Part shown: in pieces, positions 1-10,849 of the stretch
How the letters are laid out: each line of letters starts with the position of its first letter
How positions within the stretch are numbered: position 1 is the first letter of the stretch
NCBI RefSeq assembly: GCF_000003815.2
Contig: NC_049994.1
Location: 12,078,236 to 12,142,235, forward strand
Length of the DNA stretch: 64,000 nucleotides
Source of the DNA: Branchiostoma floridae
Taxonomy: Eukaryota > Chordata > Leptocardii > Amphioxiformes > Branchiostomatidae
Direction of reading: 5' to 3'
The notes under the pieces: generated by a model
What the model was told of the DNA's origin: nothing
Seen by the model: only the letters and a program-made list of their open reading frames with translations
The model's database searches: none
Made by a program: the position numbers and the translations under genes

Positions 1-1223
1 TTACAGTTGCAACCTCCTAGGAGGAGGGGGTCATTAACCCCAGACAGCAAGAGATTGTGTAAGTACAGACTAACTTTTCCCTCATAGGAGAGAGTATGGA
101 AGCCTCAGGGAGGGTGACACTCTGAAGTGGCTGACCAGGGATTGTTTTCGTCGGGGAATGATTTTCGACTGCGGCCAGATTTCGCGCAAAATCATGAACT
201 AGTGGGGAGTTAGGTAGACCGCATGAAACTACACGTTTCGTAGATATTGTTGCTAAAAGCTCTTATCTGAGGTCTAAAAGAGTGTCACTATTTGGGGACA
301 AAGAACATCCATCGCGTTTCCTATCAAACTGACCGTTTTCATTGCCATAGTCTCAACTCACTGGCGACGTCATTGCTGGACGCTACCTTGCGATTTGAAA
401 TAAAAGTGCAGTTCCTATGAACGTCCTTCACCGAATGGCAACGTTCGAGTGGGTGTTCTTCCTTCTCTAAGCCAGACCATCGTCACTTTACCAACTTGAC
501 AGACAATATAACACAATATAACTGTCTGCGTATAATGATCGGCGTTTAAACTTACTGTAGCTGACCTTTGATTGTGTTTAAATGGATCATTGGCCGCCCT
601 ATCATTTTACGCTACCGACGAAAATGGGGCACCGCTTGTGCATTGTTCCTACTCTGCACGCCAACAGTAGGATTAAGGTGGTCCCCTTCTCGCTATTTGA
701 TATTCTAAAAGGAAGGATTACTAGTATTGTTACAGAACTGTGTTCACTTATTATTCACAGTAAACGCACTACAGGTTACCTTCAGGGGTCATTTGAGGAT
801 ATTCTATGAGGCCTCGTTTGACCTTTCAAGTCCTGATTGCAGGTTTCAATGTAGCTAAGCGCAGAACGGGTAATTATGATGTACTGTGTCGTTTTCAGGT
901 ATTGATTTTATGTAGTTTTCAATCTATCTTAAGATAGGTTCGGAAATAAAAGATGTGCTCAACTCAGCCAACAAGTTAAACATAAAAATTATCTATATTG
1001 CATGTTCATGCCCGTAGTCTAAATGCTTGTTCATGCCCGTAGGCTAAATGCACAAATGACCACAAGTTGTCTAATGGGTGAAAAGGAATAAAAACAACTA
1101 AACTTATTATAGCAGTTGCAGCTAACAACAATACATATGTTCTCGGTTGGTAGTTCAAAATGGTAGTTTTGTTTCGGACCTGATACGGTGAGGGGGAACA
1201 GTAAGAAAGTTGAAAAAACATAC
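1..1223. other. Intron 1 of the left-edge P450 (minus strand); no further exon seen
   Basis: AT-rich sequence without a recognisable P450 exon on the minus strand. A repeat at about 1005-1090, containing two copies of a 'GTTCATGCCCGTAG' motif, matches the reverse complement of about 5145-5215. It ends in AATAAA-like sequence and looks like the 3' end of a retroposon. The rest shows nothing I can name. Confidence 0.5.
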
Positions 1224-1572
1224 CTCGTCCCTTGTGGACTAGGTTGAGTAGCCCCATAGGTGGCCTATCCGAGAAAACGTCCGCTTTCTTGACCAGTGCT
1301 TCAGTCATGGCCCGCCGTCCGGTCAGCACGACCACCAGGCTCGGGCCGAGGCGGAGGCTCATGACGTCACCGTAAGTCTTGGAGAGCTCCATCAGGGTTT
1401 TGTACGGGGTCGGCCCGAGCGACGGCAGGACGCCTATCCCGGGGAAGCCCGCGGGCCCCGGCGGAAGGCCAGGGGGGTTGAAGTGCTGCCACAGCAGGTA
1501 GATACTCATGGCGAAAATAGCGCACAGAAGGAGAAAGTTCGCGCCTTCTTCTACCATACTACACTGTACCAT
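1224..1572 (-). CDS. Cytochrome P450 (CYP2 clan), first coding exon only; gene runs off the left edge
   Basis: This exon encodes the N-terminus of a microsomal P450 mono-oxygenase that would be anchored in the ER membrane. It has 116 codons plus one base (phase 1) from ATG at 1572 to a GT donor at 1223 (GGACGAG then GTATGT). Visible parts are a hydrophobic anchor (about residues 11-28), the proline-rich hinge NPPGLPPGPAGFPG, then the YGDVMSLRLGP beta-sheet region and FSDRPP. A second in-frame Met at residue 6 could also start translation. The exon ends at the same codon (VHKGRG) and in the same phase as exon 1 of the complete P450 at 27 kb, so the two are close paralogues facing away from each other. 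No second exon is visible in 1-1223; the paralogue's first intron is 3.9 kb, so the I-helix, K-helix and haem exons probably lie left of the window. I cannot assign a subfamily. Confidence 0.85.
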
Positions 1573-1619
1573 CGTGGCGAAACTACAAGGGACCGACTGT
1601 GCTAGTGCACGGAAATCGC

Positions 1620-1660
1620 GCGTGTTCGCCGCACGAAAAACAACAGGTCACTGAGGGTCA
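1620..1660. promoter_or_regulatory. Candidate nuclear-receptor DR4 site and XRE core upstream of the minus-strand P450
   Basis: AGGTCA (1645-1650), four bases, then GGGTCA (1655-1660) form a direct repeat with 4-base spacing. This is the layout used by LXR, TR and CAR/PXR-type receptors with RXR. A GCGTG core (1620-1624), the AhR/ARNT site core, lies between it and the start codon. The elements sit about 50-90 bp upstream of the P450 ATG. No TATA box was seen. Function is inferred from spacing and position only. Confidence 0.35.
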
Positions 1661-2035
1661 CTTTGTCCGTCAGGCTGTTTTCCGGGTTTTGTCGTCCCCT
1701 AATTGTATGTAAATGATATGTAGGCCACACCAAAAGAGTGACATGCATTCTACCGACTGAAATGTGCGTGTGGATAACTTGTCTTTCACACATTAACCAA
1801 TCATATCCAAAGCCCTCTATGATTACATTAGCATGACGCTTACAGAGTTCCGCTGAGTTGACAAGTGAAATTTGATTGACATCCTACCGTAGAAGCTGTA
1901 TTTGCCTTTTGTGGACTGTTCATGCAAATCTTTTACATGTATAACAAAACTTACAGTGCTATAGTATGTCCTACAGGTTTCCAACTCAAACAAAGAGTTT
2001 TAAACGCTGCACAGTAGGAAATATACAAAAGAATC

Positions 2036-2412
2036 ATGACGGTCCGTCAAGAACTTCTTAAATTATTCCCTTTCAAAGTCTGACACTATACCAGCCCCTG
2101 CAGTTAAAAAAAGCATCTAGGGGGCCCAAACCTATAACACTTACTCTTGGCCCCAAGAGCTATCTACCACTCAAACTAAAAGAATCATGACCACAGAATG
2201 TCCAGAAGTCGAAATATCAAACCCGGAAGTTCTGCTGCAGTACCGTAACAAGCCGCCAGGAAGCCCAAAATCATATCGTGTCCAGATCTCAATCAAGACC
2301 TACACACATTCCAAATATTAATATAATCCATCCAGGCGTTCTCGAGTTATACTGATCTTCTACAAACACGCAAATGCTATCCAAAATATCATAACCTTCT
2401 TGCGAAGGTTAA
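2036..2412 (+). repeat. Interspersed repeat family K, copy 1
   Basis: This stretch aligns by eye over several hundred bases with 57466-57828 and more loosely with about 59290-59570. Shared blocks include 'CCTTTCAAAGTCTGAC', 'CTAGGGGGCCCAAACC', 'AGCTATCTACCACT' and 'GGAAGTTCTGCTGCAGTACC'. Copies in the opposite orientation occur at 7490-7720 and 17875-18170. No protein is encoded. The transposon class is not clear from sequence alone. Confidence 0.7.
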
Positions 2413-2490
2413 TACTAGCACAAGATCATTTGTCGCCATTGCTTGTGCAAGAAGAGGTAATGAAGCTTTTTGGAATCTCTTTGTGGATAG

Positions 2491-2664
2491 TTAATCTCCA
2501 AGCAGATCCTACGGTAGCATAAGATAGTATCAAAAGCTTGCAAAGGAGTGAAGCCGGCTTAGGAGTGTGTTTCGCTACATGACAAATGGACACCTCTTGG
2601 CTGACTACACTCCTTGGCCAGTTTAGTACAATCTTACACCATCGTAGGATCTGCTTGGAGATTA
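2491..2664. mobile_element. hAT-like MITE family A, copy 1
   Basis: Long imperfect terminal inverted repeats: the left end reads TTAATCTCCAAGCAGATCCT and the right end is its complement, CTGCTTGGAGATTA. The body carries the family's AGATAGTATCAAAAG and GCCGGCTTAGGAGTG blocks. Flanks GTGGATAG (2483-2490) and GTGAATAG (2665-2672) form an 8-bp target duplication with one mismatch. The T at position 2 and A at position 7 fit the hAT target preference. Non-autonomous, with no coding capacity. Confidence 0.85.
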
Positions 2665-2672
2665 GTGAATAG

Positions 2673-4420
2673 TCACACCGCGTGGTTGGACAGGTAGACG
2701 GGTTATTACGCGTCCTTGCTTTCGTGACCGTCTGCTGTTCAGTGAAGGACGCGAGAAGTTACGTAAGTTTAGATTCACAATGCTTATGTAACAGAGTGTT
2801 TTTAAGGGTTAATCCGTCGAAAAGCTTCAGTTGTTCACCCTATTGGCGTGGTAAGTACTAATTTCAAAGGAAACTATTATAGGTTTTGAATACACTGGAT
2901 AAATGGCCGTTGGTGTCATCTTTCTGGGAAAGAGTTTTGCCTTAGGCTGACAAACATTCTTGGGCCTTCTTGTGCACATGTGGTTAACAGTTCGGTATAG
3001 TATAGTCAAGTCAAAACATATATGTGTCTCTTTTTGTGTCTCTTTTTAAGAGTAGAGTACAATCTTTCACTCACTCTGACATTCGCTAACTCACTCACTC
3101 AGTCATTTGTTTATGTATAAATGGTTTTGTCTGTCCCTTGCCTCTTCCCTCATGAACCCAATAAAAAGCGGCCTGCAGGTAGATTTAAGCTTTCATGAAT
3201 AAACCTTTCTTCAGACCAACATATTTACATATCTATCCATCCATTCATTCTTTCCTGCCCTTGTTCCTGAGACAGTTAATTGGCCACGTGGTGGTGACTG
3301 ACGTCACCGTTGGCCCTTCTTTAATGTGAAGGCCGCTTATCACAACTTGGTCACGGGTGTGTCACACTGAATATGTTATTATAGCTTATGTACTCCAACG
3401 TGTAATGTTTGTAAATAACAATGTCTGACATCTTATTAACAACAAGCAGACATTCTGCATGATTTGGGGATCTTGTAAATGAAGCTATGCCATATACATT
3501 ACAGACTAGACCAACAATCTTTCAATCACTGGAATGGGGGTTAGTAACTGCTCACGAAGACCTTTGACACACTACTGACGTCAATGTCACGTGTTAGAAG
3601 TTAGTGGGTCAGGTCAACAGAGGAAGGTCGAAGGGTCGGATGAAAGTACAATCAGCTGAAAGTGCTCTTTTCTAATTCTTTCCTTCTACGCTTTTTAAAG
3701 CAAATTAAAAAGTACATCGGTTCTTCACTCTTTATATATATATATATCCCATCCTTATGACACTTTGAGAAATTTTGCTTACTTTTAAACTTCGAAGTGT
3801 GATATTTGCAGTCAAATGAGAAAGGATCCGTAGATGAAATCCTAGAAGCAACAGATTTGAGCATGCCTATACAACAAGATGGTCCGGGCCTATGCTATAT
3901 TGCAAGCAGGTATGAGAAAATTTTAATCAATTGACAACACAGAATTGAGTGATAAATGATTTTGTATTCAATATATACTTTCCTCTTTCTTACTAAAGAT
4001 TTTAAATACCTTTAGTGTCTTGAGAAAACACTTATACTGGGTGTAAGTGCCTTTCGAATTTGACTTTGACGTCATAGTTCTCACTCAATACTTCAAGAAC
4101 GTGGATCCAGATGTTGGATGAGAAAAAACAAGAGAGGGTCAGGTTTTAACTACTAATCCATGTATTATATGAACAGAAAGGGTCAATGACTTATTCTTTG
4201 CCCAGGACCTAGGTGAAACTGTAAGTACGGGAAACATTCAAATTAAGAGGTTTGCTGACGTCACAACTGCCATTCAGAATTAAAGGAAAGTGATTTCAAG
4301 TATGGAATGACGTCAGAGAAATGGGGTTTCATGTTTTAAAAGGTGTACTGCGAAACTCTTTGAAGGAATTGATAATTTCTTTAAGTGTTTGAAGGAGAGG
4401 AGACGAAATGATGAAATCGT
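2673..4420. other. Intergenic, no gene seen
   Basis: AT-rich DNA with no supported exon. It holds five copies of the palindrome TGACGTCA (3299, 3576, 4067, 4256, 4308) and a short (TA)n run near 3735. Open frames here are short, lack splice or codon-bias support and resemble nothing I know. Confidence 0.5.
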
Positions 4421-4423
4421 GGC

Positions 4424-4655
4424 GTCGGGCGTGGCGTAACTGGTAGAGCTTCGGCTCGGAATTTATAGGTCCTGAGTTCGATCCCACCGTGCCCCCGACG
4501 TTGTGCCCTTGGGAAAGGAACTTTACACGACCTTCCTCACTTCACCCAGGTCTAAAAATGAGTACCTGACTTCGGTCTTTGAGGTAAAAGACTACATTTA
4601 CCTTCTGTCGTACTGTGTATGTGGCACTGTTAATATAAGTTACAAAACTAGTGTG
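4424..4655 (+). mobile_element. tRNA-derived SINE (family S1), copy with intact tRNA-like head
   Basis: Bases 4424-4499 look like a tRNA: GTCGGGC pairs with the 3' CCCGAC, there is an A-box-like GGCGTAACTGGTAGAG and a B box GAGTTCGATCC. The body that follows (GTGCCCTTGGGAAAGGAAC, then a TTTACACGACCTTCCTCACTT block) recurs at 5315-5400, 21655-21740, 22250-22400, 39813-39975 and, reversed, at 50370-50545. A Pol III-transcribed SINE explains all copies. The head is not a functional tRNA. Confidence 0.75.
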
Positions 4656-4754
4656 CAGTGCGACATTGTCCTCGTTTGTCCAAAAGCAAACAGAAAATGA
4701 TGATGAAATCCGTGTGCGGGCTGACGGGTTTATTGTAACTGAGGAAAAGGGCGG

Positions 4755-4940
4755 TGATTTGACCAGTCCAGTCGAGTCCCGTAGCCGGTGGCCGTATGGG
4801 CAGTCAGACTGTTCACAAGGTCTTTCCACTTCTGACAGTCTTCGGCCAGTCCAGTCAGCTGGGGTGACGTCTTTTCTGTCCAGTCCTTCACATCGTTACT
4901 CCATGCTCGGCAGGGCGACCCCTCGGCCGCACTCCTACTG
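4755..4940 (-). pseudogene. Remnant of a non-LTR retrotransposon polyprotein (C-terminal end)
   Basis: The minus-strand translation contains the block 'WSNDVKDWTEKTSPQL' followed by 'AEDCQKWKDLV'. This matches the pattern GRP..W.DDI..WTG....L..A.DR..W..LV that closes many LINE ORF2 proteins, just after the reverse transcriptase. Only this tail survives, with no upstream RT motifs, so it is a dead 5'-truncated copy. The LINE clade cannot be told from so short a piece. Confidence 0.55.
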
Positions 4941-5314
4941 ATTTTCCTTGTAGGATTGTGTGTGCCAAGGTGCAAAATTGAGGAAAGGTGCACGTGTTAC
5001 GTTATCTGCTTTATTCAATAGTATACAGCCATTTTGTTGCATTTTCATTATAGTATTATGATGTTTTCTTATAGAAGTATATGATGTTTTAGATCACTAT
5101 CCATTAGTCTAGTTTAAAATCACTGTATAAGTAAAAATATTTTCCCCTTTTTATTCATTAGACAACATTTGGTCATCTGTGTATTTAGCCTACGGGCATG
5201 AACATACAATAAAGATGATTGATATCATTTTAAGGATCTCTACTTTGATTATGACACTTTTCTTATTTACACAAATGTCATCGAATGCTCAAATGCCTAG
5301 GCGCGTGGACTTTT

Positions 5315-5475
5315 GGCGTTCCTGGCTAGGAAAGGCACTTCACACGACTTTCCTCGCCCCAACACACTGCCACTGGGGCCTCATCATGGGACCTTTACCC
5401 TTGTATCTGCATCTGTATCTATATAGCCGGTATAACCTCCCTTCGGCGTAACACACCAGCTTCGCAGGCACGCGG
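5315..5475 (+). repeat. SINE S1 fragment joined to another repeat
   Basis: The 5' half (AGGAAAGGCACTTCACACGA and following) is a partial S1 SINE body. It runs into a stretch starting at 'GTATCTGCATCTGTATCTAT' that ends near a 'CACGCGGTGCGGCAGCAGC' block, with the composition of a separate interspersed repeat. No coding potential. Confidence 0.5.
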
Positions 5476-5479
5476 TGCG

Positions 5480-7480
5480 GCAGCAGCTTGTTATATTACA
5501 TTGAACGATCAATTGTGTTATTGCTTCATCCCACGAGAATGAACTACATGGTGCTTTTGGTCTGTCTGTGAATTCTGTCTGTGTACGATTCCGAATGAAC
5601 GCAATACAACATGACCATATCCTATAACTGCTTTATTTTGCCTGTGGGGCTGGAACGTTGTTGCTAAACTGTGTGGGCAAGGAGGTCGAGTCTACCATCT
5701 CTGATTGTTATAATTATTATCACTTAACATAAAACAAACCACGTGTGAATCACATACTTGAGGATAGCCAAGGTCATTGTACGGTAAAGACATATTGGGC
5801 ACGACTTGAATCAGCAGCATAATTTTGGCAGAGACGTTCAGATTATTAGTATTTACGTCTCTGTAACCAAGTGTTTCATTTATTCGACATTAGCACACAT
5901 GGAAGAGATGAACCTAGAACTAGTTGTTTGGTGCCCTGAGGGTGACCGCTGCTAGGTCATGGCCTTCTGTTCTGGGAATGATCAAGTTCAAAATCAGTAG
6001 CAGCTTTGCTGACATCACAAAACTCCGGATGGCCAAGGTCATACAAAATGACGTCATTGCAGCAGGTCTTGCGCAAAGGTCTGTGTACAGACGCGTTTAT
6101 CTCCAAGCAGATGTTGGGATGTGTGAGATCGCAATGTTTTCTGACTGTCTGCCTTCGCCGTGAGTTTGAGTGTGAGGCTGCAACTTTAAGTAAGAAAGGC
6201 CAAGAAGTCAGAAAACGTTACGATTTCCACACCAATGTCTGATTGGCGATTACAGACCTATAACGTGGCCAAAGAAATATGGAACTTCTATTCATCAAAT
6301 GAGTGACTAAACACATGTTAAAGATATCCCCCTATTTCATATAAGACATACCGTAGAAAAAAATCATATTCCTAATGCCACTAGACAACCTTCAATCGTA
6401 AAACTATCTGTTCTTTTATCTCTGCTATAACTGAAAAGCGAGAACTTGAATCTATCTAGTGATAGTTAGTTTTATTTTGTATCGGTTACCTACATCTCAT
6501 GATCTGTTCAACATCTTTTGTTGTGGCCTTTATTTAGCCCAGTGTGAAAAAATATGCAATAAAGGTCTTTATTTATGATCATTCAATGACAAAAATGAAT
6601 ATGGGTGTTACTCTGACAACGAGTAGAAACTGACAAGATTATCAAGGTTCGCATAAGATCGCGTTGACAGAAACGTGGGCACCAGCCTGAAAAAAATGTG
6701 AACTGTTGAACTTTCAAAAATGATTGCTACATTCTCTCATGGAGTTTTGAGACCAGATAGCCACCAGATGTCTGTCTTCTTTGAAGGAGAATCACGTTCT
6801 TGGCAAGAGATTTTAAAGTTTGGAAGAAACGTATGCACTTGTAATTGTATCCGCAGGCGCAATACCATAAGTATTAATCACTCTGAATCAAGCCCTGCAT
6901 GGCAGGAGACGCCCCCCCCCCCCCCCCACACACACACACACGTCGTGTGATCATTAGAGACTTATAAAATGAGGCTGAATTCCGCTTCAACATGGAATAC
7001 TGCTCAATTCCAAACAGTTAGATCATTACATCTCAACTATCAGTTGGGGGTGCTCAAGATCGTGAACGTGAAAACCGTCGGAGAAAAGCCTTTGCACTCG
7101 ACCTTGAGATGAAAACAATCGTGCTAATCATTACCGTCCATCTGAATTCTTCTCAGAAAAGGCGGTTCGTCTGGAAAACTTGAAGGGCTGACCTTTGACA
7201 CTTGTGACCTTGGGCGCCAAGTTGACGTCATTTCGCAGAACCAAAACAGATGTTCGCAAAGTGCACATAAACAGTAACATGCCAGAACTTGGCCTGAAGG
7301 CGACCCAGACTTTCTCATCTGCCAGACTTTCTGGCGGCGAGAACTTGAGGACACTGAACTTAAACTGCGGGGAATGTTTGATTCAGTAAGGCGCGGTCTA
7401 CAACCCTACCTCCCCACTAAGTTTATGAGCTCAAATTACATCCTTGTTGGTGTTTTGGTTATCTCCATGAAAAATTAAGA
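5480..7480. other. Intergenic, no gene seen; simple repeat at 6912-6942
   Basis: No supported exon. A run of 16 C (6912-6927) is followed by about seven AC dinucleotides (6928-6942). A short piece at 6099-6112 matches the left end of MITE family A (ATCTCCAAGCAGAT). TGACGTCA occurs at 6049 and 7223. Confidence 0.5.
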
Positions 7481-7489
7481 TATTGTTTT

Positions 7490-7720
7490 GGGTGTGGCTG
7501 TGTGTTTGTGTTTCCCTATTTTTGTAGTCAGAGTAACTCAAGAAGCTCTGGATGGATCATAATCATATATATATTTGGTATGTAGGTAGTGTTGGTAAGA
7601 ATTTAGGCCACCTGGTATGTGACCTTGGTACTGCAGCACAGCTTCCTTTTCTTGTATCTTTTGGTTTGGACGTGCTATGGTCTTGATTTTTGCTCTTTTC
7701 GAGACAATGGACAGTGGATC
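7490..7720 (-). repeat. Interspersed repeat family K, reversed copy
   Basis: The blocks GTGTGTTTGTGTTTCCC, AACTCAAGAAGCTCTGGATG and ACGTGCTATGGTCTTGATTT match the copies at 17875-18170 and, reversed, the distal part of the copy at 2036-2412. A 74-codon frame with a hydrophobic start lies inside this repeat. I regard it as fortuitous because it begins at a non-ATG codon and follows the repeat consensus. Confidence 0.6.
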
Positions 7721-9059
7721 ACGTGCCGTTCAGTTACGTGTTTGTTGGATAGGCGGGAACAGCCGGAACTCGAAACTCTAGCTCTAGATGAAAATCCACC
7801 AAACAACATCGATTTCAACAAGCATGTCGGTAGTACTTGTTAGAGATGGGAGTACATTTAGGTCCGTGTGCTCAAGGTCAAGTTTTTTAAGCATCACGTA
7901 TTCCCTCTAGGTTCCCCCGTAGGGCACAGAAGTGCTAAGGAGCTCAAATTGTCCTTGATGTTTTTGTTTTCAGTAAGACAATAAAGTTGGGTGAAGTTGA
8001 ACATAAAGATAAAGAATTAAGCAAAGTAAAGAAGTGTGTTTGTCTAATCTTAACAAAGAAATATACTTTGTCACTTCATCGGCTATATTCTGATTTGTAT
8101 ATTCTATTTCATACAAAAACATAACCATCTCTTCTCGACGAAGGAACCAGCAAAATCATTCTGAATGATATCTGGAACAAGTTAACCTCACTTAAGAGCT
8201 TATTTTGCCCTGGCTTGAGTTTACGTTTATTCAGATTAACAACTAGCTTAACAATATACATTGTCAAGTACATTGCAGCTTCAGTATATGCACAGATTAA
8301 TTGTACTCAATACTGTAAATCTTTAAACTTTCACTGTGGAGTGCTAAGAAGAACTAGTATTTCTATACAATGTGTGAAGGTCCATCATGTTAACTTGAAG
8401 GGGTATCGTCTCTTACAATTACTATACAAACACTGTAAAAACGTTTTGTTAAAAGAGTTTCGTCATTGCTCTTCAAACAAAAGCCTTGCTCACAGGCCAA
8501 ACACAAGGTCAAGGATGACATGGTCTTTCGACTTTTCGACAGGTCACGACTACATCACTTGAACGTTTTTTTTAGACGGTTGATGTTTGAAAGGCATTGA
8601 TCGATCCATGATTGGTTCAGCCGTAACGGTTATGTGTTCGTTCTAGCGGTCATGTTCCTCAGAGCCGTAGCCTTCCAATCATTTGTCCATTTAACCATTT
8701 GTTTTGTGGAAGGCTGGCCCTTTTGTTTCTTAGAGTTATGAAGTCGGACCAGTCTTTTTTCAACATTAATTGTGAAGGTGAAATATTTTGAAATATGATA
8801 TGCATCTATATGTTTTCCATCATAGGTACTTGATTCAATGACGTCATGACGTCAATAATTGTCATGTTTGCATTGTTGGAAGTCGAATGTTTGCTTTGTT
8901 AGATTTACGTTGAACAGCTGTATAGTTTGATATATAACTTTTTCGTGGTTCACTAAACAACAACCATAATTTTCCATGCACACTTTGTTTGCTCAGGTGT
9001 GGTTATTAATATCTTTCCATCTTAATTGTGTGTTTGTTAAAAGTCGACGTGCCTTCAAA

Positions 9060-9160
9060 CACCTTTCGGTGTACCTATCTCCGTCTCTGTAGCACTTAGG
9101 CCACACAGTTGTACAGACACTACATCGGGGACTAGTCTACTGGCAGAGGCATGTGTTTGT
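9060..9160 (-). repeat. tRNA-derived SINE family T, partial copy
   Basis: The block TCTCCGTCTCTGTAGCACTT, then AGGCCACACAGTTGTACAGA and an ACTAGTCTACTGGCAGAGGC tail, is shared with 24440-24550, 27725-27985, 30260-30480 and 42690-42925. Longer copies end in a minus-strand B box, so the family is read as a SINE in minus orientation. This copy lacks the tRNA end. Confidence 0.6.
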
Positions 9161-9166
9161 GTTTAA

Positions 9167-9341
9167 CTGATCTCCAAGCAGACATACGATGGTATAAAAT
9201 AATACCAAACTGGCCAAGGAGTGTAGTCAGCCAAAAGATGGACATTTCCCGGTGATAGCCAAACACACTCTTAGGCCGGCTTCACTCCCCTGGCAGCTTT
9301 TGATACTATCTTATGCTACCGTAGGATCTGCTTGGAGATTA
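9167..9341. mobile_element. hAT-like MITE family A, copy 2
   Basis: The left end is CTGATCTCCAAGCAGAC and the right end is GGATCTGCTTGGAGATTA, with the family body between. It is flanked by a perfect 8-bp duplication GTGTTTAA (9159-9166 and 9342-9349), with T at position 2 and A at position 7 as in hAT targets. This is one of the clearest insertions in the window. No ORF. Confidence 0.9.
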
Positions 9342-9750
9342 GTGTTTAACTGCCTCACACTCTCAAGTAAGTGCTGAGTGCAGAGTGAGACACAGTATGT
9401 GCCATTTTCACCTTTACTGGAAGGTTATGTTTTCGCTAGCGTTTTTGTGTGCATGCGTACTTGCCTAGACAGTGGTGGCCTCAAATGCCCTCCGTGTGTG
9501 CTCCAAGACCTGTTTAGTACCTGTCCCTGTAGCTTTGTTGACAGGTATTTGATTACATGTGTTTTCCGACCTTGGTACAGGAGAGGGGGTAAATAAAGCT
9601 ATCTTCAGGTTGAGTGACCTCAAGCAGACCAGAGCGGTGCAATGGCAAACATCTTCGGGGATTTATCTGTGTTAAGTTGTTTGTTTCCAAGCAAAAATTG
9701 ACCTACTTTTTTTTCATGCCCCACTGAATAGCACCTACATAAAGCTAAAG

Positions 9751-10058
9751 CAAAGGGCACAACCCGTCGTACGTGCAAATACGTGCTGTCTACGCGCCAA
9801 AACGTGGGCAATCTTTTGGGGTTGGAATGTGTAAAGTACGGCCTCCTTACGAACTCGTAGGGAATCCGACGGATTTTGAAGCACGCAGACACGCCGTAGA
9901 ACTTTACGTGTAGGCAAAACTTTGTGTGCCATCGGATTCGCCCCCCGTACGTGCCAGTGCGGGCGACGCGCCTGCCCTGTACCGCCTGAACGTTTTGCAG
10001 AAATACGTGGCGGGCGTGGCCGCCCCAAAAAACGAAGGTACGGCGGGTTGTACCCTTG
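9751..10058. mobile_element. MITE family E with 'CAAAGGGCACAACCCG' ends
   Basis: The left end CAAAGGGCACAACCCGTCGT and the right end CGGCGGGTTGTACCCTTG are imperfect inverted repeats. Flanks GCTAAAG (9744-9750) and GCTTAAG (10059-10065) look like a 7-8-bp target duplication with one mismatch. The interior is GC-rich with many CGTACG/CGTGC motifs, unlike the surrounding AT-rich DNA. A long minus frame across it is a by-product of this composition. Confidence 0.7.
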
Positions 10059-10099
10059 GCTTAAGGTGACCGTCATATATGTTTTCGGTAGTGTTACTT

Positions 10100-10200
10100 G
10101 GATAATGAATGAATGAACTCTATTGCTTGGCATCTGTACACGGTACAATGTATGGCAGCAACTATTACACAGTACAAAAGTACTGAGTACAAAACAAAGG
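10100..10200 (-). repeat. 3' tail of a LINE-like retroposon (minus)
   Basis: Read on the minus strand, a unique stretch ends in a short run of TTCA repeats, here AATGAATGAATGAAC on the plus strand. The same ending occurs at 11400-11500 and 21764-21890, where ATTGTA-rich sequence precedes it. This is typical of a 5'-truncated LINE 3' end. Confidence 0.45.
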
Positions 10201-10781
10201 TATAGGGTAAAACTTAACTTCCCAATTACCATTAGAATAAGGGCTGATATAACATACGTTTTGATATGTGTGTCTGTGGCTGTGATTATAGTTTAATCAC
10301 ATAAACCGAGAAGCTATATACTTTGAACCCTCTAAAGTCTTTCTTTAGAACAGTTACTAAGTAGGTTCCTTTTTGCTCTGACCTTTTAAAAAAAATATTT
10401 GATATTCTCTTATATCTAACTTATATCATAACTATGACAGTTCTTCTATGTAGCAACATGAAGTTATTTAATAGCAGCGTGCAACGAATTCCTTTTAATA
10501 AAAGCCCCCCCTCCCACGGATCATTCAGTAACTATTGTGACATTTGTTACCTACGATACGGGGATTTCTCGATCACTTGGTTCGTAATGCGTGAGATTCG
10601 GAACACAAAGTGTTACAGAAGAAAGGCGCTTTGTAGCCACACCTTGCCTATCGAACAAAAGACTGTATCCATGCCTACGGAAAATGTTACTGTTACCATG
10701 TTCAGGAAGGTATTATTGTTTGGAACAGAGCGTTGGAAACTACATGAAGTACAGTGAAGCTCTTTAATTTACATTTAAGCG

Positions 10782-10846
10782 ATACCCATGATTACAACCC
10801 TTGCGTCATTGTACTACCATGACGCAAGCGTTTTAATCATGGGTAT
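10782..10846. repeat. Double foldback palindrome
   Basis: The outer arms ATACCCATGATTA (10782-10794) and TAATCATGGGTAT (10834-10846) are perfect complements. The inner arms TTGCGTCAT (10801-10809) and ATGACGCAA (10819-10827) also pair, around a 9-base loop. Unpaired hexamers separate the two stems. It could be a cruciform/hairpin RNA element or a very short MITE; nothing indicates which. Confidence 0.75.
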
Positions 10847-10849
10847 ACC

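Noticed and set aside
4424-4499. Functional tRNA gene
   Set aside because: The cloverleaf is only partial and the sequence continues into the S1 SINE body, so it is a SINE head.
7619-7843. Small secreted protein with signal-like N-terminus
   Set aside because: It starts at GTG and falls mostly inside a family K repeat.
9735-10232. 165-codon minus-strand frame with an N-terminal hydrophobic stretch
   Set aside because: It spans MITE family E end to end, has Arg/Pro-rich content caused by CGTACG motifs and no splice or family support.
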